Assembly: GCF_000247815.1 (NCBI RefSeq)
Contig: NC_021686.1
Coordinates: 13,568,218-13,632,217, forward strand
Direction: 5' to 3'
From: Ficedula albicollis
Lineage: Eukaryota; Chordata; Aves; Passeriformes; Muscicapidae
DNA length: 64,000 nt
Part shown: piece by piece, positions 45,501 through 56,308 of the stretch
Layout of the letters: each line of letters begins with the position of its first letter
Numbering within the stretch: position 1 is the stretch's first letter
Made by a program: the position numbers and the translations under genes
The notes under the pieces: model-generated
The model's database searches: none
Told to the model about the DNA's origin: nothing
Seen by the model: only the letters and a program-made list of their open reading frames with translations

Positions 45501-46940
45501 TTAAATAATAGGGGTCCTTCCAGGCCCCTTTTTCCCCATGAGCAGGAGCTGATTTGGTTCTGGGAAGCAGATTCTTTCCCTCTCTGCTTCTCCTCTGGAG
45601 CCTGAACTGGCCTCCAGTTAATTCATACGGAATTGAAAAAGGAATGAAGATATGAAGCTGTTCTGAGCCTCTCTCTCTGATGCAGGGAGATATCAGCTAC
45701 TGAAAAGCAGTTTTGTATCCCCTGGTAACACCAGGCTCGAGGAACATTTCACAAATAAGGAATCTGGCTACCTGGTTATTAACAGCCCAGTGCTTACTTA
45801 CAGTTATCTCCCACTCTATTTGCTCACAACCAGGTATGAAAACATTCATGCTAAAAAACAAAAATAATGGGAAAATTCACTGGTTTGGGAAACAAAGTGA
45901 ATTAAAGCAATGAACCACAGTACGTGTTTTTTTATACATGTACAGCAGCATAAGGAAACTGTGGGAAGCTAATTTGCAAGCCTGTTTACTGAATACCTGG
46001 AACAACTCCCATTTCCCATTTAAATTAGCTACAGGAAGCCAAGTGTCTAATTTGCTTCTCCAGTACCTGCTTGTTCCACTCATTTATGTCCTTACCCTCG
46101 TGCATTTAGTAGACCATCTCTCCTGGCATTTCAGATGTTTATTGCTGCATCTATAGTCTGTGGAAGCCTTTCCAGGGAGAAATAAATGCAGCCTGCTAGC
46201 CAGGGCTGGCTCTGTACCTGCCTTGCACTTCATGGGCACCAACAGCTATCTGGAGTCAGGAGAACAGCAGGTCAGGGTTATAACATCCAAAATCCCTGGG
46301 CCAAAAACAGTATGCAGCTCTTGCAAAGGCAGGGATTGAGGAGCAGCCTCCTATTTGTGGTCAGTGCTAAAGCTGTTCCATACCCAGAGAGCTCTGGCTG
46401 TGTTAAAGCAAAAGATGCCCAGGCAGGGTAATAATGGGATTTAAAGTATTCCTTCCATTCACAACCTCAAAGCTGCTTTCCAGCCTCACCTGCTCAGGGC
46501 TAACCCAGCCTGTGAAGAAAGCCTCTTGAGCCATCAAATTTGTTGTCTTCCTGAGAAGGAAGAGGACATGGCTTTGGGCTGTGGGAAATGCTGGTGGAAA
46601 ACGGTCCTGGGTTTAGTCCCTGTGCTCAGGTCTCCCGAGTCTGCGAGCTGGAGGGCTCAGCTGTGCGTCTCTAACCAATTAGGGGCTGTGCTAGCATTGC
46701 AGCTTGCTTTTCCAGAGGCAGGTTTCTCAGTGGAAAAATGTGAGAAGTGTCAATAAATAGTGACAGTTTTGAGAGCCCTGGGCCAAGGTTTCATCTTGCC
46801 CATGGACACGGTTATATAATGGCTCTTCACCATCTGTGGACTTTTCTTAACCAAGAGTTGACCTGGAACGTGCAGGTAATACAGACAGTGGAAAGGAAAC
46901 CCTCTGGTTTAGCAGTTGAAAACTGGTTTACTTTCAGTAA

Positions 46941-47001
46941 GATTGAACTAGATGATCTTTCAGGTCCCTTCCAACCCAAACCATTTAATGATTCTGCGAT
47001 T
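46941..47001 (+). mobile_element. CR1 LINE 3' end fragment
   Basis: The run gattgaactagatgatcttt, caggtcccttccaacccaaa, then ccatttaatgattctgcgat is an almost consensus avian CR1 3' end. Only the terminal 60 bases are recognisable. A 116-codon open frame running across it (46747-47097) is therefore partly transposon and is not a gene. Confidence 0.9.
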
Positions 47002-49960
47002 TGCAATGTCATAAGGCATGTGGAGCAGCATTTTAAATGCCTTCTTCAAACTGCTGATCAGCTCTGCCCCTCTGATTGGAGGGTGACTTTTCAATAGAAC
47101 AGTAAATGCCAGTTCACCCTCATATATTTTATGCATTTGTTTGTTTGCTACTGACAAAAGAAGAAAATTCCTTTATTCTTTCCCCTCCCCTCTCTCCAGA
47201 GAGGTCAGGATTTATCCCCGAATGATTACATGATCTGTTTCATGCTAATTAAATAGAAAGCAAGTAAGAACTATCGTTTATGGAGTCCTTAAGCCCAGAG
47301 GTCTTATTTTACATTTCAGAAGGAAATTGAAAACATTATTCCTTGGAGAACGGAGATATAAAAACACTGGGAAATATTCATGTAAGTGAAGCACACAGAA
47401 ATATCCTTCATTTATGTTCCCATTTGTTAAAACAAAACGGTACTTTTTTAAGCAAATGATGAAAATTGAATACTTTCTTCACAGTAGGAATAACACTGGT
47501 ATCTGTCTTGTAGCCACAATGACCACCTACCCCTGGCCCTAGAAAACATCCTTTACAATACAGTGGAGTCAGACTTTGTCCCAGTAGGTGACTTGTCTTG
47601 CTAAAGCTGTTGCAATTTGCACAGTGTTCTTTAAAATAATCATTTAAAGCAGAGGTGGAAAAAAGAACTGTCATTCTTCCAGTATCAATGTTTGATTCAC
47701 TGTTTTGACTCCTTTAAGCACATATCATTATGTCTTTTTCAGATGCCATACATAGTGAGTGAAATACCTAACCTGTACTTAAGAACAGCATAATTTTAAA
47801 TCAATGATGAGCAGTAAGTAGTTCAATGGAGTTCTAATAAAAAAACCAACCCCCAAAACAAAACCCCCAACATTTATTAACCTAGAACCTGCAGCTGCCT
47901 CTTTTGCTTCCTCAGTGACTTAAGTTTAATTTTGCAGGATTTATTACATTACATGATCTCACCCTTTTCCTTCTCCAGGTGGATGAAAACATGGTCATTG
48001 AAATGATATTCCTGTGAAGCTGCAGAATTCAGTTTGGTGGAGGAAGAATGGGGCATAGGTGGTAAATGTTTCTAGGGTTGAATCACCTAAATTAAATTAC
48101 AGCTCCTGCAGAACCTGTCTGGAGAGAACCATTTTAAAGCAAGGCTTATAGTAAGGCAGGTACTCAGCAGAAGGAAATCTGGTGATCAATCAAACTAATA
48201 CTGAAGAAGATAAATTATGGAGGAATTTTGGCTTTAATTAGTTTTGAACAGAGTTATAGGTAAAATGTCCCACTTACCTAAGGCCTTAATGGACATACAT
48301 AAACAAGGGTTCTGGGGAAGGTGGGTGGAGAGGGCAGCAGCCACCCAGGAAAGCCACACAAAATAGCCAAAGCCATTTATCTTTGTGACGGTCACTAAGG
48401 AAGGCTGGAAAGTTCCCTTTTCTCTTTGTGGATGCTCTCAGTGAGCTTTGGGATCTCAGTGACCCGTATCAGCCACTGCAGAGGAAGCTGAGGGTGTTTG
48501 CAGCAGTGAAACACAGACAAATTAAGAGATTACTGCACTATTCCACAGGAAACTTCCAAATTTCCACTTTTGGAAAACTTGTCTGCGTGAATGTCCTTCC
48601 TGCAAATGTGGGAAACGCTCAGCCATCCTATCCTCCATGGCACCTTCTTGAAGGATTGGGACTGTACCTATCAAAATCCCTTCAATTTCATGGTTTTTCA
48701 CTGGCTACTAATACCAATGGAGTGCTTCAGGAATCCTTCCATGCCCAAAGCAGCTGTTTTGCACCTGGTTTTATGGGAAACTGTGAAATGAGATTTTCTC
48801 AAGATTTTTGGGGTGTTGAGTGTGGGACCTAAAGAATTTAAAACAACTATATGAAGCTTGATTACTTAGTGAAAATCATGCTTTCTGGAAGAATTCATTA
48901 CTGGAAATCAAATGTTTTGATCTTTTATTGATTTCTGATAAATATTTTCAATCAGGAAGGCTGACAGTGGTGACTAATCTTGAAAAAAATCTTTCATACC
49001 AAGAGAAAGCCACAAAAGATTTTCTTTTTGTACATAAATAATTCCCACAGAATAAGCATGATACATGATAAGTTATAGAAAACACTGTGCTAAGACTGCT
49101 GGAAATTCTTCCATCGAGATGGAAACTGTACTGTGAGTCGAACATTTTTATTAGTATTTGCTTTAGTTCCATTTCCATTTTCAAGTAGAAAACTGATATT
49201 TTTTTGGCTTAAAGTTCTTCCCTCCTCCAGCTCTCAGTGCAAAAATGTCCAGCCATTTTCTACTGAACAGGTTTTTGGATTTCAGGTTTCCAAGAAACAA
49301 GGCAAATATATCCACCGCGTCCCTTGTTTGAGCCACTCGATTTTGCTACAGCACTGGGGAGGTTCAGAGCTCAGCAGAACAACAGTGTGCAGTGTGTGCC
49401 AGCAGATATGCAGGAAAATCATGTCTCTGTCCCCCCAGCTTGCAGTGTGCAGGGGAGAGAGGGAGAGGAAAAGTGGAAAGATGTTCCTAAGCAGAGGTTT
49501 AGCTGTGTTTTTTTTATGAGCCCAGTCATTCTTTCCTGCAGAAGATTTCCAGTGAGACAAAATGCCTTGGGGCGAAGTTTGGAAAAGGATGTTACGGGTG
49601 AGGTAGGAGGGAAGAATGGTGGAAAAATAACAGTGGAAAGGAGAGAAGGAAATGTGTGAAGGGGGAGAAAACTGATATAGAGAGGGAAGAGATCAGAAAA
49701 GGGGGAAGAAGACTCACAAGAGAGGAGAGTGATGGTTGGTGGGGGGCTTGAACAGAGAGGAAGGAGCACGACAGAGGGGACCCCACATCCAGGGTCACTG
49801 CAAGTGATGAGAGCAAAGCCTGGGGTTTCAGAGCTGAGAGGGGACACGGGCCCAGAGCTACATGTCTCACCAGGGCTCTGCTTTTCTTTGGAGGGGGTCA
49901 CCTGGTTCTGTGCTCTGGCCAGAATTCTCCAGGAAAAAAAGGGGAGATAGAAACCAGAAG
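47002..49960. other. Intergenic DNA, no gene recognised
   Basis: No coding sequence or RNA gene is supported. Around 49,590-49,760 the plus strand is strongly purine-rich (G and A), which leaves the minus strand CT-rich and nearly free of stop codons. Confidence 0.6.
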
Positions 49961-50206
49961 GCTGTATAAGGAATAATGGCTTTAAACTGAGAGAGGGCAG
50001 ATCAGGCGTCTGGAGGAAATTCTCCCCTGTGCTGGGGGTGAGGCCCTGGCACAGGTTGTCCAAAAATGTAGTGGATGTCTGGAGGTGTTCAAGGCCAGTT
50101 TGGATGGGGCTTTGAGCAAGCTGGTCTAGTGGAAGGTGTCCAGGGGGTTGTAATGGGATGAGCTTAAAGGCCCCTTCCAACCCCAACCATTCTGTGTTTC
50201 TATGAC
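49961..50206 (+). mobile_element. CR1 LINE 3' end, about 245 bases
   Basis: This is the longest CR1 piece in the window. In order it shows ataatggctttaaactgaga, ggaggaaattctcccctgtg, ggtgaggccctggcacaggt, ggtgttcaaggccagtttgg, atggggctttgagcaagctg, gtctagtggaaggtgtcc and ccccttccaaccccaacc, ending attctgtgtttctatga. Each matches the CR1 3' region and terminal repeat as I know it. It is 5'-truncated and moderately diverged. Confidence 0.93.
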
Positions 50207-51635
50207 TTTTCACCCTTCCCATCTGCTGCTGGGGCAGTGCTGATCCCAGGGCTTTTGCCTGGGTGACAGATCAGCCATGGGGTGGTGGGGAGCTCTCAGT
50301 GGGGAGCAGAGCCTGGAGCATGGTGTGATTAAGCTGGTAGCTGCAGAGAAAGCATTTAGTCCAGTGGAAATAGATCCACACAGATGCATTTCATTCTTCT
50401 GCTATTAAACGGGTGACAGGAGCGTGGCTGAGCCAGCCAGGCCATCCTGCTGCATTTCCAAAGGTAGCTCGAAGAATTCGTCTTCCCCACACTCTGCAGT
50501 CCCATATGTTGTGTGAAGGGGATGGCTTTACTGCAGCTACTATCTCCTGTTGGCAAGATGGGTATATTCCAGGAAAGCTATTAAGTGAAACAGCTAAGTC
50601 TGGTGCCGATGGTATTTTTCCTCCCCCTGAGCAAACTTTCTGTCTTATCTCTGGCTGTCTCATGTATTAGCAGACATGAAAATTTTGCTGATACAAATTA
50701 TACAAATGCACTGGAGAGGCTGCTCTGCAGTAGCACAGTACAGGGAGGCTCTATTGTAACACCACAAAAGCACCTTATGGATGAATGAATATAACAGAAC
50801 AACAGAAAATCGTTAACAGTTCACAGGCCAGCTAAGAGTAATGACCATAATTTATTTGTGTTTGCTTGGATTTCTCTTCTGATTCTGGTGAGACATAAAT
50901 TAGAAAACCTGGTCAGCCATATCATTATCTGAATCATGGTATCACGATCTTGAAAGCTAAAGGCAGAAGTGCCTTCTTTCCATCAATCCTCGCTGTGTTT
51001 GGGAGGGTCACAGGCATCTTTTGGTGCATCATATCCAAGTGGTGGAGGGAGCAGAAATGCCAGGAATGTTCTTTGGAGCAGTGATGAGCCAGGCAACAGA
51101 AACACCTGGTTTCTGCTATCTGCCTGGAACAGCTGGTGGAGAAAGAAGCAGCCCTGGGTCTCACCAACACTGCCTGGAAAGTCGTTGAATTCTCTCCCCA
51201 GCTGTCCCCAAGTCAGGTTCATCTGACCACCACATAGAGACACCATGAAGTTCTGTTCCTCAATAAACATTTCCCTCTTTGGGAGGAGGCAGAGCCCACC
51301 CAAGTCTGGCCAGACATAGAAAATTTGCTGTGTGTTTGGCCATCTGAGTCAGAGACAAGAAAAAAATCATTGTGTGCATGAAAGTCCTTTTTGTCTTGTC
51401 TGTGCGTGTGTGAGGGCCTTCCTGACATTTCAATGATCTTTTCTGTTTTCTTCCTGGAGTTCTCATTTCTGTGCCACTCCCCATTGATAAGCTGGGACAC
51501 TTCTGAGAAGCCTCACACGGAGACAGTCACATTCACTTTCTGCAGCATGGCCAGGCCCAAGAACAATCTTTGCAGAAGATCTCTTGCTAACAAGAGATTT
51601 GGTTCCCAGTCCAGTGAAAACCACTAACACCTCTT

Positions 51636-51637
<2 letters not shown>

Positions 51638-51672
<35 letters not shown>

Positions 51673-51681
51673 AAAAAAAAA
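51638..51681. repeat. Poly-A run
   Basis: Thirty-three A, one G and ten A follow cacctcttgc. It could be a simple repeat or the tail of a decayed retrocopy, but nothing upstream is recognisable as a transposon or gene. Confidence 0.8.
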
Positions 51682-52865
51682 GGGACAAAATGTGGCACTG
51701 GCTCACTGAGTTCCACAGGGGAAAAAGGTGCTTTTCATGATTTCATGTCCATGGTCATTCCCCAAGTAGGAGGACAGCTATGACATTTGAGTGATAAATA
51801 TGCTACTTGTTCTGGGTCATGAAGATCAAAATGTAAATCTACTTTCTCTGAATGTAGAGTGCCTTCCCAGTTCTTTTTGGGTATTCACTGGGCATTTCAG
51901 TTAGTTGGGTAAGGATATTCTCACTGAGGAGAATATGGCTGATATTTTAGGTGAGGATGCTGCCATAAAATATTTTCAAGTTAACAAGCCTATGGCATCT
52001 TCTAACTTTCTAACTGAAACCCCTCCATGTCTGCTGAAAGAAACAAGGGATAAGTGAAGTGAAATCTGAACTAGGGTGCAGGGTGGATTCATGATCACTT
52101 CCCCTTGGGTGAGGTGGTCAGAGAAGGATGTTACTGTCAGTGACACTCTCCAGCTGACCTCTGCTCCTTTTTTGGAACCAAAGCCAAAGCCAAAAAGAGA
52201 GAGACAGGAGTCCATCAGTGGACCAAAGGCATGAGCCAGGCACAGGAAGGAAAACACGAGGTATGAGGGACAAAGAACACAAGGTGACATCAAGCACCGG
52301 GTTCACATGTTAAACTGGACACAGCAGGCAAGATTCCCACAGAGTTCAGTGTTTGGGTGGGGGATATGAGCTCCTATGAACATATTTGTACTTGTGCTGG
52401 TGGCTAAACCAGCCTCCTTTTCATCAGCAGACTAGTAACAGTAGAGGAACAACCACCTGGAGATGTTTTCAGAGCCACTTTCCACAATGGGAGGAGAGCT
52501 CCCCAGAGGGTTCAGATCAACAGCTGCCTAGGTGAGACCGAGGCAAGGGAGTAAGAGATGCTGCTGAGAAAAACCTGGGAGGTTCTTTGGTGATGAACTG
52601 GTGCGTAGGGTCCTCGTGGCTCCAGGTGCTGATGACAGGAGAGGCACAGGAAGGCATCAGCCAGGTTCTCATGGACTTTGAAACCTGAGCCATGGCACAA
52701 AGGCTTGGGCTGCTCTCAGCTGCTGATTATCTTTCCAGCAAGGCAGTCCTGATTTCCAAATCTCTTTTGAAAATAGGTCTTGAGATCTGGGATTAACATT
52801 TCCCAAGATACCTAAATGGTTTAAGGTTTTCTGGTATTAATGTATTTTAGCAACAACAGTTGTTG

Positions 52866-52886
52866 TTAATCATTGTTAATGATTAA
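52866..52886. other. Perfect 9-bp hairpin
   Basis: TTAATCATT and AATGATTAA are perfect inverted copies separated by GTT. A second, imperfect inverted pair (aacaac with gttgtt) abuts it upstream. No run of T follows and there is no known function. Confidence 0.6.
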
Positions 52887-52974
52887 GAAATTACCTAGTT
52901 AAACCCTCCAAAAGGCTGTTTGGAACTACTCCTGAATTTCCAAGGGGTTTTGGTTCCTTATCCTCTGTGTGGGA

Positions 52975-53105
52975 TCTGTGGTTCTCCATCCCTAGGGAAC
53001 AGGCAACCACTCATCATTTCTTGATGTCTATACAGATAAGGTTCCAAATTTTTCTCCCCTGAAGTATGGGATCATGGTACAGAAGAGGCTGAGAACCACT
53101 GGTCT
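52975..53105. mobile_element. Possible hAT-type MITE remnant
   Basis: About 130 bases are bounded by ctgtggttctccatc on the left and ctgagaaccactggtct on the right, which are inverted copies of one another. Ends of the cagtggttctcaa type are typical of non-autonomous hAT elements of amniotes. I did not find a clear 8-base target duplication, so this is tentative. Confidence 0.4.
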
Positions 53106-54308
53106 CTATTTAAAATTTCCTATTTTGTGCCAATCCTGTTATCGTTCTCTTAATATACTGCAGTTTTGTCTTCCCAGGGGTCTACTTTTAAATATTTTCT
53201 TGTTTTTTTCTTCTTTGCATTTTTGTACTGAGGTCATTTGACTGAACACAAACCTTTTTATTTTGTTTTATATGAAACTGCCATTTTTAAAGCAAGTTAT
53301 GGCTGCGTTTCCTGAGACTTTATTGTATTTAGGTCTAATTGTTCTTTGCTTAAAATCCATGGCTAAATTCCTGTTGACCCAATAAAAATAAGTTATATCA
53401 AGAAAAAGATATGTTTATAGGACTATGGAAAGAATGGGTTATTACATAAGCTTTTTGTGTAATGGAAAGACATAATCAACCAATCAATTGAACTGGGTTT
53501 GTGTAGCCTATTTATCTATCAGGTATTGTGAATGTTTCAATACATTTCCTCTATTCATTTCCAATTCCCTGCTGAGCCAATAAAATTTCCAATAATACTT
53601 AGGCAGAGGGTGAATTTGTAGGTGTCCTACTAAGTGAGAGCTTGTCTGTATTTTTGTGATCCACTCACAGTAGGAAAGTTCACGTCATTTGAAAAAAACT
53701 ATTAAGAAAAAAGATGCTGAAACACATGCAATTGTTCTCCTGCAATATCTGGGGCAGAGAGCACAAGTCACAGCCAGAAGGCTCCTGGGAGAGGCAGGTG
53801 GAAGAGCAGGAAATCAAAGAGCAGCAGAGCTGTGCTGTGTTGATAGTGACAATCACTGTGAGCACCTCTGACATCACCAGCCACTGCCAAACACGCAGTT
53901 AATGAATATCTGTGATGAAATTATTGCTGAGTCACTGCTCCAGTACGTCCCCTCTGGCCTCCTCAGGGCAAGCAGGAGCTGATCTGGGCCAGGCAGATGT
54001 TGGTCCAAACCAGTTTGCCATAGAGCAGATTGCCATGACAGAATTCCTTGTGGGAGGGTCCTCAGAGACCAACCCTGGCTGCAGTGACTGCATCAGGCAT
54101 TTGCTGAGTGGCTGCAGGTGCAGCCAAGCTGGTTTGCTCCTGATAACCAGCGTGGCATTAGAGGGAGCTGGGAAAAAAACCTTTGGAAAATGCCTAGATG
54201 GGGAACAAATATCAATTTTCCATTGCAGGGTAATTCATTAGGACACTGATAAATTCTCTCTCTCCCATTGTCATTCAGGCCTGTTGTTGGGGTGAGGAGC
54301 TGTCACCT

Positions 54309-54438
54309 CCAAGGCTCAGTGGGTCCCTGCCTTTTGTGCCTGTGAGCACTGGGTGGTTAATAGTGGGAGAAATCCAAGGCTCAGTGGGTCCCTGCCTTTT
54401 GTGCCTGTGAGCACTGGGTGGGTAATAGTGGGAGAAGT
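54309..54438. repeat. Tandem duplication, 65-bp unit, two copies
   Basis: Copies at 54309-54373 and 54374-54438 start ccaaggctcagtgggtccc and are nearly identical. Each ends in a segment, cactgggtggttaatagtgg or its variant, that resembles one 23-bp unit of the minisatellite immediately downstream. Confidence 0.9.
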
Positions 54439-54560
54439 GAGTGGGTAATGAGAGCAGTGAGTGGGTAATGAGAGCAGTGAGTGGGTAATGGTGAGAGAAG
54501 TGAGTGGGTAATATGGTGAGAACTGTGAGTGGGTAATGGTGGGAGCAGTGGGTGGGTTAT
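54439..54560. repeat. Irregular edge of the minisatellite
   Basis: Units of 20 to 25 bases, all containing gtgagtgggtaat, vary in length and sequence here before the regular array starts. This is the usual older, unhomogenised edge of a tandem array. Confidence 0.85.
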
Positions 54561-56308
54561 GGTGAGAACTGTGAGTGGGTAATGGTGGGAGCAGTGGGTG
54601 GGTTATGGTGAGAACTGTGAGTGGGTAATGGTGGGAGCAGTGGGTGGGTTATGGTGAGAACTGTGAGTGGGTAATGGTGGGAGCAGTGGGTGGGTTATGG
54701 TGAGAACTGTGAGTGGGTAATGGTGGGAGCAGTGGGTGGGTTATGGTGAGAACTGTGAGTGGGTAATGGTGGGAGCAGTGGGTGGGTTATGGTGAGAACT
54801 GTGAGTGGGTAATGGTGGGAGCAGTGGGTGGGTTATGGTGAGAACTGTGAGTGGGTAATGGTGGGAGCAGTGGGTGGGTTATGGTGAGAACTGTGAGTGG
54901 GTAATGGTGGGAGCAGTGGGTGGGTTATGGTGAGAACTGTGAGTGGGTAATGGTGGGAGCAGTGGGTGGGTTATGGTGAGAACTGTGAGTGGGTAATGGT
55001 GGGAGCAGTGGGTGGGTTATGGTGAGAACTGTGAGTGGGTAATGGTGGGAGCAGTGGGTGGGTTATGGTGAGAACTGTGAGTGGGTAATGGTGGGAGCAG
55101 TGGGTGGGTTATGGTGAGAACTGTGAGTGGGTAATGGTGGGAGCAGTGGGTGGGTTATGGTGAGAACTGTGAGTGGGTAATGGTGGGAGCAGTGGGTGGG
55201 TTATGGTGAGAACTGTGAGTGGGTAATGGTGGGAGCAGTGGGTGGGTTATGGTGAGAACTGTGAGTGGGTAATGGTGGGAGCAGTGGGTGGGTTATGGTG
55301 AGAACTGTGAGTGGGTAATGGTGGGAGCAGTGGGTGGGTTATGGTGAGAACTGTGAGTGGGTAATGGTGGGAGCAGTGGGTGGGTTATGGTGAGAACTGT
55401 GAGTGGGTAATGGTGGGAGCAGTGGGTGGGTTATGGTGAGAACTGTGAGTGGGTAATGGTGGGAGCAGTGGGTGGGTTATGGTGAGAACTGTGAGTGGGT
55501 AATGGTGGGAGCAGTGGGTGGGTTATGGTGAGAACTGTGAGTGGGTAATGGTGGGAGCAGTGGGTGGGTTATGGTGAGAACTGTGAGTGGGTAATGGTGG
55601 GAGCAGTGGGTGGGTTATGGTGAGAACTGTGAGTGGGTAATGGTGGGAGCAGTGGGTGGGTTATGGTGAGAACTGTGAGTGGGTAATGGTGGGAGCAGTG
55701 GGTGGGTTATGGTGAGAACTGTGAGTGGGTAATGGTGGGAGCAGTGGGTGGGTTATGGTGAGAACTGTGAGTGGGTAATGGTGGGAGCAGTGGGTGGGTT
55801 ATGGTGAGAACTGTGAGTGGGTAATGGTGGGAGCAGTGGGTGGGTTATGGTGAGAACTGTGAGTGGGTAATGGTGGGAGCAGTGGGTGGGTTATGGTGAG
55901 AACTGTGAGTGGGTAATGGTGGGAGCAGTGGGTGGGTTATGGTGAGAACTGTGAGTGGGTAATGGTGGGAGCAGTGGGTGGGTTATGGTGAGAACTGTGA
56001 GTGGGTAATGGTGGGAGCAGTGGGTGGGTTATGGTGAGAACTGTGAGTGGGTAATGGTGGGAGCAGTGGGTGGGTTATGGTGAGAACTGTGAGTGGGTAA
56101 TGGTGGGAGCAGTGGGTGGGTTATGGTGAGAACTGTGAGTGGGTAATGGTGGGAGCAGTGGGTGGGTTATGGTGAGAACTGTGAGTGGGTAATGGTGGGA
56201 GCAGTGGGTGGGTTATGGTGAGAACTGTGAGTGGGTAATGGTGGGAGCAGTGGGTGGGTTATGGTGAGAACTGTGAGTGGGTAATGGTGGGAGCAGTGGG
56301 TGGGTTAT
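54561..56308. repeat. 46-bp minisatellite, 38 copies
   Basis: The array is 1,748 bases, exactly 38 units of 46 bases. Every copy I followed is identical. Each unit is two related 23-mers, ggtgagaactgtgagtgggtaat and ggtgggagcagtgggtgggttat written here in halves of a dimer, so the repeat arose from a 23-bp ancestor. The plus strand is G-rich and each unit has four G-triplets spaced 7, 6 and 1 bases apart, the canonical G-quadruplex pattern. Stop codons in the frames (taa, tga) argue against a coding role. After 56308 about one and a half variant 23-mers follow before unique DNA. Confidence 0.96.

Larger units (their letters stand above)
38881..46940. other. Intergenic DNA, no gene recognised
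   Basis: Eight kilobases show no supported gene. They contain a MIR fragment near 40.1 kb and an AT-rich segment dense in TAAT motifs at 42,443-42,552. Open frames are short. Confidence 0.6.
50207..54308. other. Intergenic DNA, no gene recognised
   Basis: No gene is supported. The stretch contains an A-rich run at 51,638-51,681, a perfect short hairpin at 52,866-52,886 and a possible hAT-type MITE at about 52,975-53,105. Confidence 0.6.

Noticed and set aside
46747..47097. 116-codon plus-strand open frame
   Set aside because: It crosses a CR1 3' end and has no family resemblance.
49419..50222. 267-codon minus-strand open frame, the longest outside the homopolymers
   Set aside because: Its first part is the antisense of a CR1 3' end and the rest lies opposite a purine-rich stretch that removes stop codons. 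The product is Ser, Leu and Pro rich with no domain.
51546..51681. Small frame starting MARPKNNLC and ending just before a poly-A run, suggestive of a tiny retrogene
   Set aside because: Only 26 codons, no recognisable parent, and poly-A runs are common; coincidence is more likely.
54561..56308. Minisatellite as interstitial telomeric repeat
   Set aside because: GGGTTA occurs only once per 46-base unit; there is no run of the hexamer. It is a different tandem repeat.
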